A stretch of 64,000 nucleotides of DNA from Rhyzopertha dominica (taxonomy: Eukaryota > Arthropoda > Insecta > Coleoptera > Bostrichidae), in the NCBI GenBank assembly GCA_025024175.1, contig QCXZ01000064.1:54333325-54397324 (forward strand), in the 5' to 3' direction. This document shows positions 11,016-32,296 of this stretch, piece after piece. The translations under genes and the position numbers were made by a program. The notes beneath the pieces were generated by a model. The model was not told where the DNA came from and made no database searches. It saw only the letters and a list, made by a program, of their open reading frames with translations. How positions within the stretch are numbered: position 1 is the first letter of the stretch; every line of letters starts with the position of its first letter.

Positions 11016-11565
11016 AACAACCTTAACTTCCTGTGGTTCATTTAAAAATCTGTCAGATATGTCAAAGTTTCCTTGCCGCTGTTCGTTATTGCTTGTTCCC
11101 GCCAGAGCTTGCTTAATTTACACACGCGAAGATAGATGGCTGCAGTTGCAAAGCTAAGTCAGAAAGTTAGTAATCTGTGACTTAAGTCACGTTGCTGTAA
11201 ATTAGACAACGTTGTTGTTTAATCGCCACATTTCTTGACTTTTCTGCGAGCTTGTCATGACTTATTGATAATTTAAGAAATAAATACGCATTGATATTGG
11301 TAAACAGTTTCTTTTCATTAGTTGTAATATATTTTTAACTTGCTCCATATTTTTCATGAGTAGGTACAGATAGCAGTGGATTTTTGATTAATGCATTCTT
11401 TGAAAATACAGATGGCAGCATGTTAAATTTTTAAATGGGGGAGAATGGGAGAAATCTTCGCAACTCAGACTCAGCCAGTCAGCTGACTGTCATAGTCATA
11501 ACATAACCTAAATTAAAGCGCTGTAGAAGTATACTGTAGCTTTGTTTTCTTTACATTGTAAAGCA
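11016..11565. promoter_or_regulatory. Divergent promoter region, unrecognised gene / dysbindin
   Basis: The 550 bp between the two opposite start codons must hold both promoters. TAACCTAA lies at 11504-11511, just upstream of the dysbindin start; the same octamer occurs between METTL3 and LYRM4. No clear TATA box was picked out. Confidence 0.5.
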
Positions 11566-14114
11566 ATGTTGACTAGTCTAAAACAAAAATTGGTAACTGC
11601 TTCCAAAAACGCATTTTTCAAAAGTGATGAGAAATCATCTTCACATGTACCTGGTGTTGACATCGATAGTGCTGGATTGGAAATTCTTCGACATTTTCAA
11701 CAAGAATGGGCACAACTGCACGCTTTAAATGAAGAGAATGCTAAACAGGCTGAAACAGTGGCCAGAAGCATTTCCACTATACATTCAGAAATTAATCATA
11801 AGTTGCGCAATATTATTGATATTAATGGTCTGGTTATACAAACTGGGAATATAAAAGACAGTGCAAATAATTGTGTTGTACAGTTAAAACAGCTGCAGAG
11901 TACGTGTGAAACTATAGAGAAGAAACTGATCGAACTGGAAAACTTGATAGAGGTTACGGAGCTTGAAAGAAAAAAATTTGAATATGCTGAGGAAAAGAAA
12001 GCTCAAACAGTTCAGGAATTAAGTATGTATTTAACAAAGTCATAGGTAATACTGAAAAGAATATACTGCTTATTATTTGTAACCAGATTTTTGAACATTT
12101 AAATCAAGACTTTTTCGTAGCAAGAACATCACCCTGAAGCATGCAATGTATTCAAATGAATTTTGCTTTAAAAGTACTCCACTGTTACTTTCATCTCTGA
12201 TTTTGTACTACATAAGAAACAAGTCATTAATTGCATACTAAAATCCATATAACTAACTTTTATGTACATATATGAAACAAACTTATTTAACTAAAGTTGG
12301 TTTTGATTGAATGTGAAAAAAAATATAATGAAATAAGGTATTAACTGCACAAAAGCTTTGTTTGTAGACCTCTTTTTACATTTGTTTCTCCATTAAATCT
12401 ATTAATTTTTATCTCAGTAGTCCCTTCTTTTACTGTGTTAATAGTATCCTCCAAATTTTGAATAATATTGTACGGTTTAGCCCATTTTATGTAAGCTATA
12501 ATTTTACTTGAGCTGTTTCTCATTATTGTTTTAATTTAATTTTTTGCATCTATAAACAGTATCAGAGGAATCAAATGGCTATAGATGACAAGTAATACAG
12601 ATGATAAATAATAAGAAATAATAGCAGTTAATATTTTGTTGGACAACTTTTAATGCTTTCATTTAAACATGTTAACTGCACACAGTAATCAGTCTTAAAA
12701 AAATGGCCACCTTTCTAGCTGGTGCCTTGCAAATTTTACTAAATCAGAATAATTTAACTTTTGGGCAAATATAAAAGTTAGGTAGTAATTTAAGTTTTAC
12801 AAAATTAAATACATGAAATGCTTATTAAGGACATGTGAAGAATAATTGATTACAGAATTTTACGTACACAAAAATCTTGTAATTACATGCACATTGGCAG
12901 CCGTGTTGGTGTATTACCCGCTGTTTCTCTGGACTTCTCACATAATAGATCATTTGTTCGGGTTCGAATATCTTCTTGGCTCTGCTTTTGTCTAATTGGT
13001 TAGATTTGGTTATTTATTAGATTGCACTTGCATATACTAAGAGTTAAGATTACTGAATCTTGAAAGGATGCAATAATGATTATGAGGTATATAATTTCCA
13101 TTTAGTTTCTTATAGTTCCATCTTTATTATTGCTGAATTTGACAGCGAAGGTTGCTAGGCAAAGTTGAAATACAGCAATTCTTGCTGCCCCATCTGTCAC
13201 TGGCACCATATCAAAAAGTATCACTCCATGACCCCGTTGCGCAAAGCGTGGTTAAACCAGACCCTCTGGTTAACACACGGTCAACGGGCAGTTGCCATGG
13301 AAATGCTTCTTTTTAAGGGTTCTTCATTGGTGCTCTTGCAGGTTGAAATATGACACATTTGCAATACATGTACATAACTTACATGAACTAAATTCGGTCA
13401 GCAGAATTTTGTCTGTGCAAAAAAGTTCTCTGTTAAGAGAGATTTCACTGTAGTAAAATAATTGTGCATTTACCATATACAAAAAAACAAATTACATCAC
13501 ATCATCGTGCAACTGCAAGAGGCTGCTTTATTCGGGAATTTTTCAGTACTGTTATTCATATAATTACGTCAAATAAAATGTTCAATATACGTAATATGCA
13601 TTTAAGGTCATGTACACTTGCCCTTAGCACTATTTTCAGAAATTGCGAAAATAAGCAATTGTTTAATTTGTGTAATTCACCTTTTAAAGTATAATATTAC
13701 TAATAAAAGTCTGGTTAAACAACCATATTTTGTCTCTGTAGAACAAGAAAATGCCACGCTGTGCGCCCTAGTATGCTAATTATAGTTATGATGGAATTTA
13801 CTTGTATTAAAATATTTTGAAGTAATACACAACATGTATCTGTTTTAGGTGGTACCGGAATTGCACCATTTTTAGCAGACACACTAGTGGAGATGGCTAG
13901 GCAACATAGTGAAAAGAGGCATAAACAAATATCGGAAACACATCCTAACAAGACAGAAGCAATTCATGAATCAGGAACAGACTCAAGAGAAAGTCAAACG
14001 TGTTCAGTAGATGATCCAACCAGGAGCAAAGCAACTGAGAAACTAGAATCATTAGAAGAAATTCAGATAGTTTTAGATGAAAATGAATTAAAGTCATTTC
14101 TTGATGATAACTGA
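11566..14114 (+). CDS. Dysb: Dysbindin (BLOC-1 subunit 8)
   Basis: Exons 11566-12022 and 13849-14114 join at phase 1 (donor GTATGT, acceptor TGTTTTAG) to give 240 residues. The start MLTSLKQKLV and the segment AGLEILRHFQQEWAQLHALNEENA match the dysbindin core. A coiled coil follows, with CETIEKKLIELENLIEVTELE resembling the vertebrate LEDLCGQCELE block. The C-terminus (LEEIQIVLDENELKSFLDDN) is the acidic tail found in the family. Dysbindin belongs to BLOC-1, which serves endosome-to-lysosome-related-organelle trafficking and, in flies, synaptic homeostasis. Fly dysbindin is somewhat longer, and a helical piece usually found between the two parts is not visible in the 1.8-kb intron. AATAAA follows the stop at 14121-14126. 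Confidence 0.83.
13140..13350. other. GC-richer island in the dysbindin intron with a short hairpin
   Basis: This 200-bp stretch stands out by base composition. It contains a hairpin around GTTAAACCAGA-CCC-TCTGGTTAAC (about 13240-13275). Two RFX X-box-like motifs flank it (GTTGCTAGGCAA at 13151 and GTTGCCATGGAAAT at 13291). It could be a small transposon or a regulatory element. The open frame here is not supported as a gene. Confidence 0.3.
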
Positions 14115-14572
14115 CGCAATAATAAACACTTTTTTATTGGACTAATGCCTTTTATTATCATGTTTTGGTTTTATTAAGGAAAAACGAATATTCCCTATTC
14201 TTCATACATTGTAACTATATATACATTGCAGACCGAAAATGCAAATTTTTATTGTATGTAACAAACTACGCTATACACTTACAATGTTTTTTTCACCCAT
14301 AAAACTGCATTTACAAAATGAAACTGTCCACAACATATTTCAGTAAGAACTGAATACATAACACTTAATTTTTTTTTGGCAGTATTTGCTGAACCACCAC
14401 ACCTGAACACAAGTACACAACTTAAACCACCGATGGTTACGCTCTCCATTATAGAATAAACTGCATTTTCTTAAATAAATAAAATAAGCCTAAATCGTGG
14501 TAAGAGTGATAAAAACGATTACGGTTGCCAATACCTATTGGATAAAATAAGGTAAGTGGCAGACAGCCTCTG

Positions 14573-23008
<8,436 letters not shown>

Positions 23009-25253
23009 GTTTTTACGACAATCAACGCGGAATAACTACACTAAAACGAACAATAATCACTCAATCAGATTCACGAAAACTCTACTAATTTAACATGTAC
23101 GCTTCTTTGTCTGCGTTTACGCTGACGCCATCTTATTATCTACTGTCACTTCGAACAGCTGATCTATACGATAAACAACACGCGTCGCTTGGAAAGATCG
23201 ACTCAAGTTACAGGTTACGTAAGGTCCTGAATGGCGAAATGAGGAATACGGACAATAAACAAAAGATGAACACTTGCGCAGAGTACTGTTTTGTTTGGAA
23301 ATTACAAAATTATTGCGTTCGCGAAGAACGTGTAGCTTGCAGCACAGCATTCAACTTAATAGGTTTCACAATTTCCACAATGGTATTAGAAAACAGTTTT
23401 CTAACCAATCTACTAAAAAAAAACAACTATTTTCAAAATTTATGCGTTGTTGGCCCAAAAACAGAGATCTTAAAAAATCGAGTTACATATGTTTTGAATT
23501 AAACAATTTGTGCAAAATTATGGTGTCGATACCTACATCAAAAGATATAAATCATGAACTAAAACTCAAACTAATTATTTGACAGCATAAAAATTGGATT
23601 TCTGGTTTACTAGAATACAGGCCCCCAAACGTTTTTCGTTTTTAGGTAGACCCCTGTTTAGTTAATATTGATTTTTGCAAACTAACAACTTCAAATAATG
23701 TGTTTCTTGACATGCAGTTTTATGCTACCCACTCTGAACGATTTATATCTCTAACTTTACTGAAAACTGTAAAAAATTAAAAAAAGTTAAATTTTATACA
23801 CATATAAATTAAATTCAAATTAAGATTTAGTATTATGTGTTACATAATATAAATAACTTTTAGAAGTAGTGTTTCTACTTAATTATTTTTTTACATTGCT
23901 GGATCAGAAAGTAAGACACCTCGAATTATTTTGCGATTTATACGGAGGGCAAAATAAAAACTTCTTATCAAATATTTACATTTTGTGGTGTGTGTAACCA
24001 GAAGATTGGATTCTATTAAAGTAACTTATTCAATAATGAGGGCATTCCGTGTGACTGTAATATAGCATTTATCAACTAAAGATATCCTGCTGAATTTGTG
24101 GAAGATTTTATAACGCCTTTTCAAATCGCTCGAGTTAAATATTCATCTTTTAATGTTATAGAAGCTGATCAATGCAAGAAACAAACATGTTTTAAGCAAA
24201 TAAATGTTTGATAAAAATAATTTTTATTAGCACTAAATAAATCGTGTTTATGTGTACAATTTGTTAATATAAACCCATTCCCTCTTGGATTTATGCATTA
24301 AAATTATGATTTACCTTTGCCGAGCTTTTGGCACCGTTTTCGGGGCTTAAAAGCTATTGGTTTCTTTATTTGTATTGAAGGGGCTACCAACAAGTTTTAA
24401 AGTGTTTTGGAGTGCAACAGGGTCAAGAGATGTACTGCTGGTGTCAGAAATTCTATGAGGAAAGACTATGATGTATATAACCAAAGTCAAAACGAAGGTA
24501 ATAACAACAAACACATTTTATAAAACAAACTTTTTTTTACAATGCTTATACAACAATACAGGACACTACTTAAAGAAGGCAGGTCAATCTTTCTTGTATG
24601 CTGAACGAGACATTAATAAATAAAACAATTCCTTTCACTGAATTATACAAATTACAAGTTTGACAACCATTTTTAAGCTTAACCACTGATTACTTAAATT
24701 ACTAAGTAAAATGTACAGAGATCAATAAAAAAAACTATATACAAGGTGCATCAACATGTGGAGATAATATTTAAATCTAAGAATGTATACTGCAACTTTA
24801 ATTTAGAAATAGAGAACCTAAACGTGTCTTTTTCTTCTGAGTTTTACTTGTGATATCACAGAAATGTTTAACCTTTCCTTTTTTCTCCATAGATAATGCT
24901 CCTGGAGAAAACCCATCTGCAATATACCATTATTGACACAAATGGAATGAAAATAAACATGATGTATATATTCTCATCCCTGTATACTTTTGAACCGATT
25001 TCCCATACAGATTTACGAAAACTATTTTATAGCAGTGGTATTATTGGTAATTGTTTAAATGCTAATTTTATGACACAGTCTGTGAGATATATAACTATAT
25101 TATGACGGGGGACTTAGTTTGGAAAGTGGTAATCATCATAATTGCCAAAAAGACTCCATCCATTCTTCATTTTGACAAAAAATGTAATCCATACATTTAG
25201 TCATGAGTGACAGTTAAGTAACTATAAACAGTTTTTGATCTTTTCTAACTATC
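23009..25253. other. PHAF1 upstream region / METTL3 3' flank
   Basis: The first 250 bp beside the PHAF1 start are richer in G+C than the rest and should hold its promoter. The remainder is AT-rich. The frame at 23095-23502 resembles nothing known and lies antisense to the presumed 5' flank. A short G+C-richer piece near 24310-24520 may be a transposon remnant, but I cannot name it. Confidence 0.4.
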
Positions 25254-28200
25254 CTAATGTGCAGTATCAGGCGGAGGAGCCATACAATTACCGTCCGGGT
25301 ATCGTTTTCTAAAATTCTCTATAAGTTCCGGATCCACCAACCGTATCCCATCAACCTGATTACCAAGCGTTATCCAGTTCGGCTGGATGTTGTGAGGGCG
25401 TCCAAACAGCTCAATCTTCCTCGTCCCAGGAGAAAGCCTCTCGATCATCCCGTAAATTTCATCCGGTTTGTGGCTCGTGGCTCTGACTTCCGCCACTATC
25501 ACGTCCGAGTCCAGACCTCGATTCAAATTCTGGGGATTCCCCTTCATTCCAACAAGACAGTGTTCCTTGCCGTGGTTCAGCCAGTGGCCCGTTCGGCCCG
25601 TCCTTATTATCCTCTGCAGCTGGTTCGTTTTCACCCAGATTATTTCGTCTACTCGCTCGTAACCCCACAGTTTGAGGCACTCTCGGCCCAGTTCCATTGC
25701 TCGGCCCGTCACCCAGAGGAAAATGAGGCCTTCGTCTTGCAGCTGTGGGATGCCCAGTTGTCTCATTTCATCGTCAGACATTGTCCCGTACGGTAGTTCC
25801 ATGTGTATGTCCCAGGGAGGGTCCGCCATTATAACGGCAAATTTTCCTAGATGTAACAAAAATTGTGTGTTCAAAAGACATGTTGTCAAAATATTATTTT
25901 TATTGACATTGGGATAAGAAAAACATGTAAAAAAACAAAAGAGAAAGCCTTCAACATGCAAGTATCTATCACAAAAACCAAAATCCATGTCATCCCACGG
26001 TCCACAGGGAACGGTACTGGGCCCCATATTGTTTTGTATTTATATGAATGAACTGCTAACCCTTCCATCAAAGGGGATTATTATCTCATATGCCGATGAC
26101 ACCGCCATATTGTATAAAGGAAGTAATTGGAGCACACTAAAGGAAATAGCAGAAGAGGACCTAAAATATCTAAAAAGCTGGTTTGACTTTAAATTGTTAT
26201 CAATAAATTCTGACAAAACAAAGTTCCTTCCTTTAGTGCTTATAGAGACAAGACAACCCCTATACAAAAAACTAACAATAAGGACGGAAGAAAATGATGT
26301 TAAATGTATACGAAAGGTAGAAAATATTAAGTACCTAGGAGTGCAAGTAGACAGCAAATTAACATGAGATATACATATCCAACAATTAACTAAAAAATTA
26401 AGAAGCATGCTATACATAATTAGTCTCCTAGAACCAATTTTAGGCATTCACCAATCGAAAAGCTTGTATTACCCCTTTGTGCAAACACACTTACAATATG
26501 GACTAACTGCATGGGGAACAGCAGCCACAGTATATCTTAAACAATTAAAAATTGTTCAAAACAGTTGCATCAAATTAATATATGACAAGCCGAGGAGATA
26601 CCACACAGAGCAGTTATACAACCTAACTGCACTACTAGAAATTAGACACTTATATGTTAAGCAATAATAGTTACGCACAGGAATGTAATGAAANAAAAAA
26701 TATCCCGTCACTACCAAAACAGAGCAAGACAAAATGATAACCTTGTGCAGTAAAGAGCTTGCAAGAGCATCAGACAGAAAAATCTCAGGTATTTCAGACC
26801 AAAGCTTTACTTACAGAAATTAGACTTGTAAATAATGAAACTCTTTTCAACAAGACTGCAATAGACAGAATTACATGCAATATTTGACAAACTTAAGACT
26901 TTTTTCAAGATTTTTTTAAATATTTATTTTTTACTGTAACAAATTGTACCTGCTATTGCAATATAGTGTGTAATAGCCAAATAAGTTTAAATCTCATCTT
27001 TATCTGTGTTAATTTGTTACTTTGTCTAGTTTTCAAGACATTTTTTTCTTAAAATTTATTAACAAGTTGACATGTATTACTAGACAAATTCACATACAAG
27101 GCTGCCTCTGTGGACACTATTGTTTATTTTGTTATTTTAGATTGTCCAGTTACCAAAATGTACAAGGTACCGGTGAAAGCAAAATAAACCATTATTATTA
27201 TTATTATTATGTCATTTGACTACCTAGGCATACAAATCATCTCAAGTTAAAATAGAAAAAATGAAGTAAAACACCAAGCAAACAAAGCCAGCCAAATATC
27301 AGGACATCATTTAGAATAATACCAATATGAACAAAAAGGCAAAGGTTAAAATACTATATAAAACGTGTCAGACCCACATTAACATACGATATAGAAATAA
27401 GAGCAGACAACAAAAGATCGAAAAGTATTGTTTGAACAATAGAAAAAACGTCAAAAAGTCGCAAATGATCACGAAGACGGGATGGCCAGAGAAATTAACG
27501 ACGCGAGATGTTAGACCAGCGCCACAACTACCTCTAGGAAGACCTCCAAAGAGATGAGTGGAAACATAGAACAGAAAGTTGGAAACTACATGCCTAAGGC
27601 CTATAAAAGGTGAAAGAAGAAGTGTGACTTAACTACTCATACTTATAACTGATATTAGATATTATCTAACTTCTTATAATAAATCTACCTTCACAAAAAT
27701 CAATATAACAGGTAAGGCTTTATTTAAATACAAGACCTGGCTTTTTTCTTTTAAACAATAGAAGGTATATGTTGCACAGCACCGCCACTTTGGGTCGAAG
27801 ATGGCAGCTGTGAACATTCGCCTTTATAGAGCCTTGCCAACACTGTCTTCTGAATATTCAGTACCTAAACCTGACATATTTACTCTAACAAAAACATTAA
27901 ATCTTAATATAAATAAAAGTCCTCCACTTATGCGTATAACCTTGTATAACTATTAACCATGGATGTCTCAGTGTTACAAAGAAAAAATAATGCAGAATGT
28001 TAATGCTTGTGTTAATTTGGTTAAACTTTTAATACCTTGGCAAACATTTTGGCTTACCTAATACAGTCATGTCCAAATATCGTAGATCACATTGTACCCA
28101 TTGTGGTGGATAAAGGATTGTACTTTCTGTAGACGCAACAGGTTTATTTGGAGTTGCAGGTATTTGGTCTTTTGACTGTTCACTGCGGTCCACTTCATAA

Positions 28201-31200
28201 TGTACATATTTACAAGTGTCCATGTGAAAGCAAGTATTCAAAAATGAACAATCTCCGAGTGCTTCGTCTGTGTGTTTTTGAATGATTTTCTTAAAATGTA
28301 ACTTTTTACATTGAGTGTCACCATTTCTTTGGCATTCTGCCTTTGTACCATGTGGACAGAATTCCATGACTTGCGCTCCGCCTTGCGATCGAAAACGTTC
28401 TGCCAAAGATCGTTCTTTTGCAGTTGGTTTACTTAACAGATCTAGAATTTCTTCACCAATTTTTTTACTCTCTTTTTCTTTTGTGGAAGGCATCGATAGT
28501 AATGACTAAAATTAGTCAAAGTATATTATTAGAAATCAAGGATATCAGCAAAAGGAAAATGGAAACATCACGCGAATTCCAAAGAAGCAAGAGAACAACA
28601 CCCAAACATGTGATGGAGAGAGACAATGGTATAGTTTATAGGAGGAAATTAAAAAACTAAAGTTAGAAAACAAAGATTTAAAGGACAAAGTCAAGAACTT
28701 GGAAGAGAGAAGAGAAAAGAAATATATTGTAATACAGTCATAAAAGGATTTAACACATATGTCATAAATCAAAACGTCGGTTTAGAAGAATTCATACAGG
28801 AGAAGAAAATTTTAAAACAGCAAGCACGCAAGTAATCAAGCCAAGAATGATGGTAGCAAGATAGGAAAATTGGGAAGAAAAGATGATAGTGATGAAAAGT
28901 AGAAACAAACTTAGGAGAACACAAATTTATACAGACAACGACTTTACCAAGGAAAAAATGCACATACAGGCGAGACAGAAAATTGCTAAGGAAGGAAAAC
29001 GGAAAGGACTTTGAGCGATCGTCAAATATGGTAGCATTATTATAGACCACACCCGATGGAAATGGGTCAAAACAGGAAAGATGATAACAAAAACTAGGAA
29101 CAACAATACCAGGATTGATAAATTCGACCAGGAATGAACAGGATATGAGAAAACGGACAAAGGATACATGAAAACGCGGAAAATAAGAACGCTGGCGGGA
29201 ATGGAAATAGAGTTGTTTTGTGAATATAAAAAGGCTAAAGTTGAGATACTGACACTGTGTGAGCCATAAAGAAGCGACCAGGTATGCAGATGGTAGAAAA
29301 GTTGAATTTGTTAATATGGAGTGAAGTAAAACAGAAGCAGCAAGAGTGGCATGCTTGATACACAAGGATTTGTCACAGACCATAGAAAAGTGGGAAGAAC
29401 TATTGGAAAGATATATGTATCAAAAAATTTCAATGGAGGAGTAGGGAAAAGAGATCAAAGGTATACTATTCTAATAGGAAAACATGGAGAAAAGACTAGA
29501 AATAATAACGGGCGGAGATTATTAGAATATTGCATATTGAATAATCTTCATATTGATAGAAAAGGAAAACAGGAAAATGTTAGAAAAAAATCGATAGTCG
29601 TCATTATGCAGTAATAAGGAAAGATGAAACTTGCGATAATGTAAGTAACAAGATAAACACTGAGAAAACATGCATCGCTTAAAAGTTACAAACTAAATGA
29701 TAATGAAATACCAAGTGAATATAAACCAAAGGTCGAAGAATGAGTAACAAAAGCGGTACCCACAATTCAATATGAGATCATAGAATAAACATAGCAGATA
29801 TTTAAAAACATTCTCTTAACAACAACAGCAAAAGTTTGTAGAACTATAAAAGTCATTAAACACATAAAAACAGACAAGATGGTGCAATAATGAAATAAAA
29901 GAACATGTGAAAATTATGTATAGGAGGAATTTGGTAACTACATGGAACATAACAGCAAACAAAATCAACATTTGGTTTATAAAGTTCTAAGACAGGAAAA
30001 AAGCGTTCAATTGATGCACATGAAACACCAAACTGGAAAATTGCTGATAGAGGAAAACAGTATCGTGGAAAGATGGCAGGACAACTGCATTGCCTACTGA
30101 CACAGAAGCTGCATACCGTATGACATGAACACAGTCTACTGAAAATCAAAACTATAACATCGAGGCCTACAAACTTCAAGAAAATGAAGAATGACAAGGC
30201 AGCACGACACAATTGAATAGTTGNGATGAATGAAGTATGGGAACAGGGAAAAATANCTAAAGGCTGGGAAATCGGTGTGATTATGCCTATTTATAAAAGG
30301 GNGATAAAATGAGCTATGAAAAGTANCGAGGAACTAGCCTGCTGAGTATCATAGCAAAGATATATAAAAGAATATTGGGGCAAACACTTAGTAAAAAAAT
30401 TCAAGGACAAAAATTCACAGTGTGAGAAAGATGTGCATATAAACATGGTGTGGTGGACAGAAGTGATAAGCAAATACAACATAAAGATGAATATTAAAAA
30501 AACCAATGTAATGCAAATAGGTAAAGAGCTAGAAACAGACAACATAGAAACAGGTGGATAAATAATAGACCATGGAAGAATTTAAATAACTAAGAGTCTC
30601 AACAGATAGAAGTGGAAGCTGTAACAGCGAATTACTACCACAATAGAAGCGATAATAAAACTATATTACACAATAAGGAAAAAGTTTATATAAAATACTG
30701 TAAGGAAGTGAAACTTGGGTGCTGAACACCATACTAGGAAATATAATACAGGCAACGGAACTGACGTATTTACGGAAAGTTATGGGAATTACGTATGAAT
30801 AGACAAAATACACAGCCAAGACATTCGAGAAGAGTTAGGGGAGGTGCTGATAATGACTAATTGAACGAAATCATCTGAAATGGTTTGGATACTTTTGCAG
30901 GTTGGAAGCATTAGTGAAGTGTTTAAAAAGCAATACAACAGAGAGGAAGAAAAAGACCACTCAAAACATGCGATGAGCAGTACAAAGTGTTGGAAGGAAG
31001 GAGCATAACATGGAGAAAAGCACAGCAGACGGCTGTTTATTAGTTTATTAATAACTAAAGAGGAACAAACTATACCCTTACACCATAAAACAGGTAGAAA
31101 GGGTTTTGGTCATATATATAAAAACATTTTATTTATTTTAAAAACTTACTAAAATGTCAGCGGCTTTTGGATCTTTTTTCTCTTTCTTTTTCTTCTCTTC

Positions 31201-31776
31201 ATCTTCTACTTTTTTCTCAGGCGAGTCTTCTCGTTTCCTTTTCAGGCTCTCTTCCTTAACTGGTAATGTGACTTGCTCTGTAGTTGCCTCGGTGATCATT
31301 GCATTTAATTTTGTGTGCTCAACGTAAGTTACATCGACAGCATTCTTTCCGTCTTTCACACATTCTTTTACAGTGATCAGTTTTTGGGTAGCAAATTTCA
31401 AAAGCAAATTGCACACAGCGTGATGGGATACATGTCGATTTATTGTAGACTTTAATGAGTTTACGAGATCCTGTGATGATACAGGCATCTGTAATGTGGC
31501 CTCGTCTAAACATTTTAAAACTTCTTTTTCGAGTTCTGGGTCAAACTTGACTAAATCTTCTTCTTCTGTTGCTTCAAATTTAGGTCTACTAGGTTCATCC
31601 TTCTGCACTACAGAAGCTGTGGTGCCGGCATCAAAGGAATTTACAGGCGATGAGCTTGCACTTCCTAAGCTAGATACGAGTATATCTTGCCTAGCTTTCT
31701 TGCGTTTCTCTAATTTTTCTCTTAGACTGTTGCGTTTGCTTTTGATAGCTTGTATTTCTTGCCAAGCGTCCGACAT
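25254..31776 (-). CDS. Mettl3: METTL3, N6-adenosine mRNA methyltransferase catalytic subunit
   Basis: Three exons, 31150-31776, 28058-28505 and 25254-25846, join in phase to 555 residues (human 580). The N-terminal leader helix reads MSDAWQEIQAIKSKRNSL. A Lys/Glu-rich segment ending exon 1 (KRKRED..., EKKKKEKK) should act as nuclear localisation signal. Two CCCH zinc fingers follow, with C259, C267, C275, H279 and C295, C301, C307, H311. The catalytic motif DPPW is at residues 367-370, followed by HMELPYGTMSDDE and the loop RTGRTGHWLNHGKEH. METTL3 transfers methyl from S-adenosylmethionine to adenosines in mRNA as a heterodimer with METTL14 in the nucleus. The first donor GTAAGT and the acceptor TTTTAG lead into SLLSMPSTKE, matching the human join. 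Plus-strand frames over the last exon are antisense shadows. Both introns are filled by LINE debris. It is divergent from LYRM4. Confidence 0.96.
25990..27215 (+). pseudogene. LINE 3' half with (TTA)n tail
   Basis: The sequence begins abruptly at GPQGTVLGPILF. It runs through the RT catalytic YADDT, YLGVQVDSKLT and the C-terminal block LQYGLTAWG...VQNSCIKLIYD, with stops. It ends at a (TTA)n run near 27190-27210. A 5' truncation plus a microsatellite tail marks insertion by target-primed reverse transcription. It lies in METTL3 intron 2, opposite to the gene. Confidence 0.8.
27230..27640 (+). pseudogene. Second LINE C-terminal remnant
   Basis: Weak but legible blocks (KILYKTCQTHINIRY and PLGRPPKRW-like at 27520-27560) resemble the C-terminal end of another LINE type. 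This one is of the kind that ends in GRPKKRW. No intact frame is left. Confidence 0.4.
28520..31040 (+). pseudogene. Heavily decayed full-length-like LINE in METTL3 intron 1
   Basis: In order along the plus strand: an endonuclease block near 29470-29560 (IGKHGEKTRNNNGRRLLEYCILNNL), an RT entry block near 30270-30380 (MPIYKRG, then YEKxRGTSLLSIIAKIYKRIL), and a C-terminal block near 30700-31000 (YGSETWVLN, LRKVMGITYE, LKWFGYFCRLE). Many stops and frame changes separate them. Together they make up nearly all of METTL3 intron 1. The long minus-strand frame at 28769-29383 is its antisense. Confidence 0.7.
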
Positions 31777-32296
31777 AGTATCAAGGTATCTTAAAGATTT
31801 ACAAATATTCGTTACTTTCACTTCCCAGTTTAAAAATGCATCATTAGCAGTTGAAATTTACATCAACGTTTTGTTTAAATTATTAATTTGTTCCAAACCT
31901 ATTTCGTATTTTCGTANTTTTAAGAAGGTAACCTAAAAGTACTCTTTTTTTGACAGGAATGAGCGCGGTTGCCAGTATAAAATTTAATTCCTATTAATCG
32001 TATTAAAAAGCAAAATGAACGGTAAGTTTGCAGTTTTACCTTGATTCCTACCGCACTATAAGAAGAAAAAATAGGTAGAAAAAATTATTTTGTTAACCAA
32101 TGCTGAAAGCATACGCGACTGCCCTTGACCAAAACACTTTCATTCCCATAGATTAAGATCTGGCAGCCTTGTAACGAAACTGACATTTGTATGAAAATTG
32201 TTAATGTCATGTAGGTAGCATGTCAAAGTTATGAAAAAAATAATACATTTCGCATTTGTTAGGTTAACTTATTTAAGAAGTTCAAAATATAGCACA
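31777..32296. promoter_or_regulatory. METTL3 / LYRM4 divergent promoter
   Basis: The 520 bp between the two start codons carry TAACCTAA at 31929-31936 and its reverse complement TTAGGTTA at 32259-32266, one near each gene. The octamer also occurs upstream of dysbindin. No TATA box is obvious. Confidence 0.5.

Noticed and set aside
23095..23502. Plus-strand frame of 135 codons upstream of PHAF1
   Set aside because: No recognisable domain, no splice context, and it overlaps the presumed PHAF1 5' flank.
25257..25796. Long plus-strand frame of 179 codons
   Set aside because: It lies antisense to the highly conserved METTL3 catalytic exon and shows no family of its own.
28769..29383. Minus-strand frame of 204 codons
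   Set aside because: It is the reverse strand of the decayed LINE in METTL3 intron 1; its composition is a by-product of the A-rich LINE strand.
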